Shown piece after piece: positions 59,901-64,000 of a stretch of DNA of 64,000 nucleotides. Positions within the stretch are counted from its first letter, which is position 1; the number at the start of each line of letters is the position of its first letter. The notes below the pieces were generated by a model. The model did no database searches. It was not told the origin of the DNA and saw only the letters and a program-made list of their open reading frames with translations. Origin of the DNA: Saxidomus purpurata (lineage: Eukaryota > Mollusca > Bivalvia > Venerida > Veneridae); the NCBI GenBank assembly GCA_022818135.1, contig JAFMSR010000007.1, positions 11,417,007-11,481,006 of the forward strand, in the 5' to 3' direction. Both the position numbers and the translations under genes were made by a program.

Positions 59901-62337
59901 CTAACAAATAAAAGTAAAAATGCTGATTTTTAAGTCATTTTTACCTTGATATAAGGACAAATACCCCTAATTTTATAGCCTAGAATGCAGGAAATTGCGC
60001 CATGTTTTAAAAATTTTCCGGGGGGGCATGCCCCCGGACCCCCCTAGAAAGCCTATTACTTTTCTATTTGAGCCTATTCAACAAAATCTTATTGAGAACA
60101 CTGTTACTGTTCATAGTCATGACAATGATGGCAACTACAGTCCAACCTCTCTAAACAACACCTCTAAAAAGCAAAAACCTCTCTACAAAGACAGATGTCT
60201 TATTTCCAAAAGCAGTTATATCTGAACAAATTAACCTCCCTAGAGTAACAACCTCTCCTCAACAAATAATAATTGATGTTCCCTGTAGTGTTATTATAGA
60301 GAGGTTAGACTGTATATGATTCAGTATGTCTTCAAAAAGGTAGCAAGATCAACAGTCGTGCAATGAGATAACAGAAATCAAATAACTTCCTTTTTCACAT
60401 CTATCCCATTTAGAAACAAGAGGGTTGTGCAAACCTTATTATCATATTTCAATGGTGCAATCGTTCTTCAAACCTTGATGCAACAGAATAGCATAACGTA
60501 CAATGTACAAAATCTTAACATGGTATGTCCTATATTTAGTACATTATACATGCCAGGGCTGTGGAATTAGTTGAAGGTTCAGCTGCATGTGAAGACACAG
60601 TCACCTCTTCTTCAGACAATGTTACAAACACACAGACTTTTAAAAAGAAATTTTGAACAAAACATGATACACCTATAAGTTAAACATCATTGTTGGATCA
60701 AAAAAAAAATTAAAATATGATTTTAAATATTTCAAATGCACTTAACTTATTTTCAAGGACTTAAATTCGACAATCAAATGCTGCATCCTTTTTAAAGGGA
60801 TTCTGTGAAGCTGTTAAAATACTTACATCGTTTTCCAGGATTCCAATGTTGTCAAGTGTATGTAAATTTTGTTCTAATAAAGACAATCCTGCTGCATACA
60901 GGGACACCTCGTCTAGCTGTAGCACAGAGATGGCCACCCAGAACAAGAACTTGTGGATTGGAGAATCCTACAATGGAAGGATTTATGTCATACACTTCTG
61001 AAAACTGTAATTCCTAAGTACAACCATTTTACAAAGGAAAGTAGATGATCGTGTTTTTTTGCATAAATTTTGGGCTCAAACTGTCATTATTGTTGATTTT
61101 CATGTGACAAAAATCTGAAAGTGTTGTAATAAACTGCCTCTGTGGTCTAGTGGTTAGAGTCACTGAATTGGAACACTGTAACCTCTCATACATTGAGGGC
61201 CATGGGTTGGAGCCCTGCTGTGTCTCTTTATGTGAGAAAGTTGGCAGTTTCTTACGGAGAATCGAAGTCTAGTACTGGTTCTACCCAGGAATGATTGTTA
61301 GGTAAGCTTCCCAAATGACCAAGGTTGGAATGGGCATTAAACTCATACAACAAGTGTTATAATAATGTACATGCAAAAGTTTCACAACAAACCCTCCACA
61401 TGTACTAATTCTAAGCTAAAGTGACCAATATGACCAGCATTATACCATACTGGTCAACCATTGTAATGATTAACACCAGCATTATAACATAGTGGTAACG
61501 ATTGTAATGATTAACACCAGCATTACAACTGGTCACCATTGTAATGATTAACAAGACGAGCTAATCAAGCTTGTACTGATCAGTTTCTGCTCTTCTCTTG
61601 CTACATGTATTTCACATTTCAATTTATACATTGCTACTTATTTATCATTAAATTGAATATGGAAATATCAATTTATAACTTACCGCTCTAAGCATGGGCT
61701 GAAGCCTTGTTAAACACATTACTATAGATTCTATGAGAACCAAATCTTGGAATGACTCTAACGCCTGAAATATCAACCATATTCAATATATTATTTCTTA
61801 ATATATATGTACATTCTAAAATTTATCTATTCCCCTACAGCTGAACATGTTTTTCAACTCAGAGTAATCAACTCTCGAGACTCAACCTAGATGGAAGCAA
61901 CCTCAGAGAGAGAGAGAGCCAATGTTGAATTACTGTGTCTTACCTTAGAAAACTACCACCATGGCACTGATGGAAATCGAACCCAGGACCCTCCGGCAAA
62001 CACGTTATCACTAGTGGCTCCACTCAGTATAACAAGCTATCCTGTTTTCATACTATTCCATCTCCATATGTTCTTCAATTCTTACACTTTTTTGTCTTTT
62101 CCTTTCGCCCAAATTTCATACAAATCTTAACAGTTTACCCAGATTATAAATTGCCACATGTTTTAAACAAGTTAAGAGTTCTTTTTATAAAAAATGATCA
62201 TAAGAAATCAATGATAACATACCTTCATGAGTATTTTCAACAGTTGTTTAATCTCTGAATCTGTCACTGACTTACTAATACATCCAAACACAATAATTGC
62301 CCTTGGCTGAAGAGCAGGGTTATACTGGAATGCAAAT
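29627..62337 (-). CDS. NF1: Neurofibromin (Ras GTPase-activating protein), last 12 coding exons; 5' part outside window
   Basis: Neurofibromin switches off Ras by stimulating its GTPase; it acts in the cytosol and at membranes. Only the C-terminal region after the GAP and Sec14-PH parts is here: the alpha-helical-repeat region and tail. Diagnostic matches to vertebrate neurofibromin in order: NPALQP...[91 protein letters not shown]-like [25 protein letters not shown] and the C-terminal ARMRHGSA...TGSFKR. Twelve exons total 1,984 nt and end with TAG at 29,627-29,629. Phase is consistent at every junction and no frameshift is seen, so the gene looks intact. Introns range from 0.3 to 16.5 kb and hold most repeats of the window. 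Confidence 0.97.
30215..30261 (-). CDS. NF1: NF1 exon K, 47-nt micro-exon
   Basis: Acceptor catttcag|g, donor aaag|gtacat, 47 nt (2 + 15 codons). Encodes [15 protein letters not shown], equal to human SFGFNGLWRFAGPFSK. Too short for ORF-based gene finding. It sits about 100 bp from a 26-bp repeat array on its 5' side. Confidence 0.95.
30361..31160. repeat. 26-bp minisatellite, about 30 copies
   Basis: Unit cagtcagtcaaacaatgacc followed by cataca, with variants that lose or gain a cagt step or read acctgtac instead of acccatac. Homogeneous from about 30,780 to 31,150. Confidence 0.96.
31931..32640 (+). repeat. Dispersed repeat 'agggccaagatgg', copy 3
   Basis: Starts acatgagggccaagatggct then ctatatcgctcacctg, with internal direct repeats of 'atgctacatgctaaatatctaagct...ccttgtggctt' about every 115-190 bp. 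Ends 'ttgttgccaaaagaaaccagagttt'. Confidence 0.85.
33150..34610. repeat. 50-bp minisatellite, about 29 copies
   Basis: tcagtgat recurs at 33,211, 33,261 and 33,311. Unit: cagtgtgcagtaacccatag, cttatcagtgatcccaacag, tagctgctgt. A shorter about 46-47 bp variant with 'caccagcagt' or 'caccagctgt' alternates with the full unit in the second half. Confidence 0.96.
34735..35275. repeat. Irregular tandem array of 'ctgaccaagttt(tt/at)tgtaact' units
   Basis: Repeated short modules (about 20-25 bp) group into longer units with 'gtaactacatgtactgaataagttttttgtctgat'. Directly follows the 50-bp array after about 120 bp. Confidence 0.85.
36187..37170 (+). repeat. Dispersed repeat 'acaagagctgtcagtaggacagcgtgcccgac'
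   Basis: Opens acaagagctgtcagtaggac and closes gaaaagtcgagctaaaaa after the CG-rich 'acaccaacgccgacgccggggcgag'. Four to five internal units of about 180 bp repeat 'cataattctgtcaaaaaccttgacagagttatgtactcttg...gatgatggtaaacaagtat'. Matches a non-coding repeat type I associate with bivalve genomes. Confidence 0.85.
39323..40387 (+). mobile_element. Dispersed repeat with 'agtgaccttgacc' and 135-140 bp units, ending in a perfect hairpin
   Basis: After 'agacgcggcaatgccgccaaag', repeated 'tagtaacagtgaccttgacc' modules give way to about four 135-140 bp units, each with 'accaagtttcattgcaattggtcactcctaact' and 'gttattgagcggaaacc'. The 3' end is the perfect hairpin aagtaggtttttt/aaaaaacctactt (40,359-40,386). 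Shares modules with the 21.4-22.5 kb element. Confidence 0.75.
41730..45930. repeat. 59-bp satellite array, about 70 copies (4.2 kb)
   Basis: Unit: ttagttttactgggtcagac, aatatgaaattcccctcctt, tactggccacactacttgg; gtcagac recurs exactly 59 bp apart (41,931 and 41,990). At least two subfamilies: 'ctttactggccacactacttgg' and, in blocks at about 44,040-44,400 and 44,850-45,310, 'cattacgtgccatactgctttg'. Further variation is in atgaaatt/atgaagtt/atgatgtt. Confidence 0.97.
46791..46930 (-). CDS. NF1: NF1 exon J
   Basis: Acceptor gattacag|t, donor atga|gtaagc, 140 nt (1 + 46 codons + 1). Encodes [20 protein letters not shown] ... [14 protein letters not shown]. The donor opens the 16.5-kb satellite-filled intron. 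Confidence 0.95.
47090..48118 (-). repeat. Dispersed repeat 'tgccccgaggggcat' family, reverse copy, with about 150-bp units
   Basis: Ends at 48,118 with ccccctcggggcataaaaac and a ggacggacggacgg run, the mirror image of the head at 10,331. Units repeat 'ccttgaccttgag.tagggac.tgggtcttgcac..gacac.tcg' and 'ttttaaaatccttca..catgacaaagttacag.ccggacacgaa'. Several poly(G) runs interrupt the units from 47,752 onward. Confidence 0.8.
48120..48740. other. Part of NF1 intron I-J, AT-rich
   Basis: No supported feature besides ordinary AT-rich intron sequence next to exon I. Confidence 0.5.
48741..48841 (-). CDS. NF1: NF1 exon I
   Basis: Acceptor attgctag|g, donor tcat|gtaaga, 101 nt (33 codons + 2). 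Encodes [20 protein letters not shown] then [13 protein letters not shown]. Confidence 0.97.
49043..49291 (-). CDS. NF1: NF1 exon H
   Basis: Acceptor ttgaacag|c, donor attg|gtatgt, 249 nt = 83 codons. Variable N-terminal part ([26 protein letters not shown]) leads into the conserved [17 protein letters not shown] and LVLTVL, matching human SVSESNVLLDEEVLTD...LLLTVL. Confidence 0.95.
49530..50310. repeat. Decayed dispersed repeat in intron G-H
   Basis: Two loose units with 'gtagct.cc..gtgt...tgcatgacacacc' and 'gttacagcccagacat', ending with a 'gacagacgggcagacagatgg' run. It resembles, with much divergence, the 47-kb repeat family. Confidence 0.45.
50504..51423. mobile_element. 920-bp MITE with perfect 18-bp TIRs and TTAA target duplication
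   Basis: AGACGATCGCTACAGTTT at 50,504-50,521 and its exact reverse complement at 51,406-51,423 are flanked by TTAA at 50,500-50,503 and 51,424-51,427. TTAA duplications are produced by piggyBac- and Kolobok-type DNA transposons. No transposase frame; the interior is AT-rich with a partial direct repeat ('ggctggtga...attctca.tgcttgaa' twice). Confidence 0.88.
51593..51972 (-). CDS. NF1: NF1 exon G: Ser/Thr/Pro/Ala-rich linker
   Basis: Acceptor gacatag|gt, donor gct|gtgagt, 380 nt (2 + 126 codons), in frame with F and H. It encodes a low-complexity run (Ser/Thr then [26 protein letters not shown]) followed by [19 protein letters not shown], which aligns with GTRKSFDHLISDTKAPKR of human NF1. 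The human nuclear-localisation cluster after that point is not evident here. Intrinsically disordered, probable phosphorylation-rich linker. Confidence 0.92.
52218..53830 (+). repeat. Left inverted arm with internal direct units
   Basis: Contains two to three direct units of about 360 bp, each with 'ggtcatttcaaggtcaaat', 'tttctaccaaatatcaaa', 'accccacccacca' and 'acaatacgacagtgtttttg'. Pairs with the right arm in reverse order. Confidence 0.8.
54600..56000 (+). pseudogene. Decayed transposon-associated ORF inside the inverted-repeat element
   Basis: Broken + strand frames give [15 protein letters not shown] (about 55,070), [16 protein letters not shown] (about 55,375), [11 protein letters not shown] (about 55,515) and [15 protein letters not shown]...PDTDVMVML (about 55,850-55,950). 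The EEAD..LHA....PDTDV pattern is shared by a repetitive uncharacterised protein family, apparently transposon-borne, in many aquatic invertebrates. Stops and shifts break every stretch. I do not assign a superfamily. Confidence 0.55.
56410..58048 (-). repeat. Right inverted arm
   Basis: Reverse-complement counterpart of the left arm, ending about 40 bp from the donor of NF1 exon F. Carries atggtgggtggggtaattt twice and a diverged third copy near 56,580, 'caaatacactgtcgtattgt', and gaccttgaccttgacctttt near 57,886. Confidence 0.8.
58090..58274 (-). CDS. NF1: NF1 exon F
   Basis: Acceptor cattgtag|g, donor cctg|gtgagt, 185 nt (1 + 61 codons + 1). Encodes [20 protein letters not shown] then [16 protein letters not shown], followed by a Ser-rich, less conserved part ([15 protein letters not shown]). 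The downstream intron holds the 5.8-kb inverted-repeat element, whose right end is about 40 bp from this exon's donor. Confidence 0.97.
58728..58815 (-). CDS. NF1: NF1 exon E
   Basis: Acceptor cgttgcag|g, donor gaag|gtgaat, 88 nt (2 + 28 codons + 2). Encodes [20 protein letters not shown]; human has YRHPSPAIVARTVRILHTLL. Confidence 0.95.
59115..59241 (-). CDS. NF1: NF1 exon D
   Basis: Acceptor atgttgcag|t, donor aaag|gttagc, 127 nt (42 codons + 1). Encodes [20 protein letters not shown] and [15 protein letters not shown]. Confidence 0.96.
59315..60070 (+). pseudogene. DNA-transposon remnant in NF1 intron C-D
   Basis: An ATG at about 59,500 begins [18 protein letters not shown] and stops soon after, like the N-terminus of hAT/ZMYM-type transposon proteins with a basic, PIP-like K..FF motif. 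The upstream 'aaccggccgccgacccaaacggccggtt' and the downstream 'ggggggcatgcccccggacccccct' are typical repeat segments. Not intact. Confidence 0.45.
60138..60312. mobile_element. 175-bp mariner/pogo-type MITE with TA duplication
   Basis: The left CAGTCCAACCTCTCTA and the reverse complement of the right end CAGTCTAACCTCTCTA match at 15 of 16 positions, and both ends abut TA (60,136-60,137 and 60,313-60,314). Interior repeats 'acaacctctc' motifs. Non-coding. Confidence 0.85.
60827..60967 (-). CDS. NF1: NF1 exon C
   Basis: Acceptor cattgtag|g, donor gat|gtaagt, 141 nt = 47 codons. Contains [20 protein letters not shown] and [18 protein letters not shown], one of the best conserved stretches of the C-terminal half. 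Confidence 0.97.
61133..61380 (+). mobile_element. tRNA-derived SINE
   Basis: tgtggtctagtggttagagt (box A-like TGGTCTAGTGG) and gggttggagccctg (box B-like) form a pol III promoter, followed by a body 'gttggcagtttcttacggagaatcgaagtctagtactgg' and 'ggtaagcttcccaaatgacc...gggcattaaactcat' that resembles conserved bodies of molluscan SINEs. The tRNA part lacks a complete cloverleaf. Confidence 0.75.
61430..61555. repeat. Three-copy direct repeat of about 50 bp
   Basis: 'caccagcattataacatagtggtaac.attgtaatgattaa' occurs three times (starting at about 61,435, 61,470 and 61,513) within NF1 intron B-C. Confidence 0.8.
61684..61764 (-). CDS. NF1: NF1 exon B
   Basis: Acceptor atttcag|g, donor gcg|gtaagt, 81 nt = 27 codons, phase 0. 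Reads [18 protein letters not shown] then TRLQPMLRA; human NF1 has ALES...VLIEATVIALTKLQPLL here. Confidence 0.95.
62223..62337 (-). CDS. NF1: NF1 exon A (most 5' exon in window)
   Basis: Acceptor gtgtttcag|a, donor aag|gtatgt, 115 nt (1 + 38 codons). Encodes [20 protein letters not shown] then [18 protein letters not shown], matching the neurofibromin HEAT-like region upstream of the C-terminal tail. Confidence 0.96.
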
Positions 62338-62585
62338 CTGAAACACAAAAAGAGCAAATACATATCTACTTGTATGTAACCACAGTCAACATTATATGAT
62401 CTTACCAGATCATAACAAAACAATGACAACTAACATAATCTTGTTTCATGTACAAGTGTATAAAGAGATTTTTAAGCCAACAGGTTTTAGTTTTTAAACC
62501 AGGACTTTAGACGGCAGAGTTTTTCAAATCCTGTTAAAGAATACTGACTTTTGCAAAAGAGAAATTATAATAAGTTATACGATGC

Positions 62586-64000
62586 TACAGGGAAATGAAA
62601 GCTTAATGCCACTACTGGGAAATGAAAGCTGGGAAATGAAAGCTTAATGCCGCTACTGGGAAATGAAAGCTTAATGCAGCTACTGGGAAATGAAAGCTTA
62701 ATGCCGCTACTGGGAAATGAAAGCTTAATGCAGCTACTGGGAAATGAAACCCAATGCAGCTACTGGGAAATGAAAGCTTAATGCAGCTACTGGGAAATGA
62801 AAGCTTAATGCAGCTACTGGGAAATGAAAGCTTAATGCCGCTACTGGGAAATGAAAGCTTAATGCAGCTACTGGGAAATGAAAGCTTAATGCCGCTACTG
62901 GGAAATGAAAGCTTAATGCAGCTACTGGGAAATGAAAGCTTAATGCAGCTATTGGATATATAGCTTAATGGCATACAGGGAAATGAAAGAATAATGCAGC
63001 TACTGGGATTATGAAAGCTTAATGCAGCTACTGGGAGATGAAAGCTTCAATGCCGCTACTGGGAAATGAAAACATAATGTAGCTACATGGGAGATAAAGC
63101 TTCAATGCAGCTTTCTTGTGAAATGAAAGCTTAATGCAGCTACTGGGAGATGTAAGATTAATGCAGCTACAATGGCGAAATTGAAAGCTTTAATGGCCAA
63201 CTTGGCAAATTTAGTCAATGACGGTACTGGGAAAATGAAAGCCTAATGCAGCTAAAGGGAAATAAAGCTAACTCCACAACTTGTTGGAAATGAAAGCTTA
63301 ATGACACAGCTACTTGTGAAATGAAAACTGTCAATGTTGGGAAATGAAAGCATAATTTGGCTACTGGGAAATTGAAAGCTTAATGTCTTACTGGGAAAGT
63401 GAAAGACTTAATGCAGCTACTGGGAAATGAAAGTTTAAATTATTGGGATAATTAAAGCTGGGAAATGAAAGCTTAATGCCATGATCTGGAATATGAAAGC
63501 TTAATGCAGCTACTGGGAAATGAAACTTGCTGTCGCTACATTTGGGAAATGAAAGCTTAAGGTTCAGTTGGGAAACTGAAAGCTTAATGCAGCTACTGGG
63601 AAATTTAAGCTTATATGTCGTACTGGGAAATGAAAGCTTAAAGCAGCTACTGGGAAATGAAAGCTTAATGCCACTACTGGGAAATGAAAGCTTGGGAATA
63701 TGAAAGCGATTTGCCGCTACTGGGAAATGAAAGCTTTATTGCAGCTACTGGTAAATGAAATTTGCTTAATGTCATTTACTGGGAAATGTAATTTATCAGC
63801 TAACTGGGAAATGCAAGCTTTCAGCTATTTCAGTTTGGGAAATGAAAGCTTAATTCAGCTACTGGGAAATGAAAGCTTTTCTATATCAAAATGAAAGCTT
63901 AATGCAGCTACTGGGAAATGAAAGCTTAATGCAGCTACTGGGGGATTGAAAGCTTAATGAGCACGCTACTGGGAAATGAAAAGCTTAAGCAGCTACATGG
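62586..64000. repeat. 27-bp minisatellite to the window end
   Basis: Unit gcagctactgggaaatgaaa followed by gcttaat. Near-perfect copies run to about 62,960; beyond that copies carry many small insertions and deletions. Because 27 is a multiple of 3, both strands show long spurious 9-residue-repeat ORFs. Lies in the NF1 intron upstream of exon A. Confidence 0.96.

Noticed and set aside
61140..61215. Functional tRNA gene
   Set aside because: Box A and box B are present but no complete acceptor/anticodon cloverleaf can be formed, and a SINE body follows.
62612..62974. 120-codon ORF on the - strand with perfect 9-residue repeats, and a matching + strand ORF
   Set aside because: Both are by-products of the 27-bp tandem array (27 = 9 codons, no stop in the unit). 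It lies inside an NF1 intron with no start context.

Overview
The window is animal nuclear DNA, most likely from a bivalve mollusc. Evidence: split genes with GT/AG introns and conserved protein exons, a relaxin-receptor/GRL101-type leucine-rich-repeat GPCR of the kind that is abundant in molluscs, and several dispersed repeat families I associate with bivalve genomes (elements opening with 'acaagagggcca...', 'acaagagctgtc...' or 'tgcccccgaaggtgggcat', and tRNA-derived SINEs). It is AT-rich and there is no prokaryotic gene organisation. The species cannot be named from the sequence.

Two real genes are supported. (1) On the + strand, about 1.4-8.6 kb: an LDLa + LRR + seven-transmembrane receptor of the relaxin-receptor/GRL101 group. 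The 5' exon(s) are unresolved. Downstream of TM7, exons whose splice phases match for two junctions encode what looks like a degenerate, N-lobe-truncated protein-kinase-like tail. The last junction has a reading-frame conflict. (2) On the - strand, 62,337 down to 29,627: the last 12 coding exons (1,984 nt, about 660 codons plus stop) of neurofibromin (NF1), the Ras-GAP tumour-suppressor orthologue. Exon phases agree at all 11 internal junctions. The upstream NF1 exons, including the GAP domain, lie beyond the right edge.

The rest is repeats. Between the genes (8.7-29.6 kb): foldback MITEs, a 68-bp AT-rich satellite, a pogo/mariner-like element, SINE pieces, a 43-bp tandem array and other dispersed repeats, then the presumed NF1 3' UTR. 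Inside NF1 the introns carry very large repeat loads. The 16.5-kb penultimate intron holds four tandem arrays (26, 50, about 20-70 and 59 bp units). The 2.3-kb intron before exon H holds a 920-bp MITE with perfect 18-bp inverted repeats and TTAA target duplications. The 6.1-kb intron before exon G is almost filled by a 5.8-kb element with about 1.6-kb inverted arms around a decayed transposon ORF. The right edge is a 27-bp array.

Most interesting: the receptor/kinase-like fusion, the long-inverted-repeat element, the TTAA MITE, the replacement of the human-type NF1 nuclear-localisation segment by a Ser/Thr/Pro/Ala-rich linker, and intronic arrays whose transcribed strand repeats splice-like signals dozens of times. 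Homopolymer G runs at 24.87, 47.75-48.09 kb and the ragged end of the window look like assembly problems.
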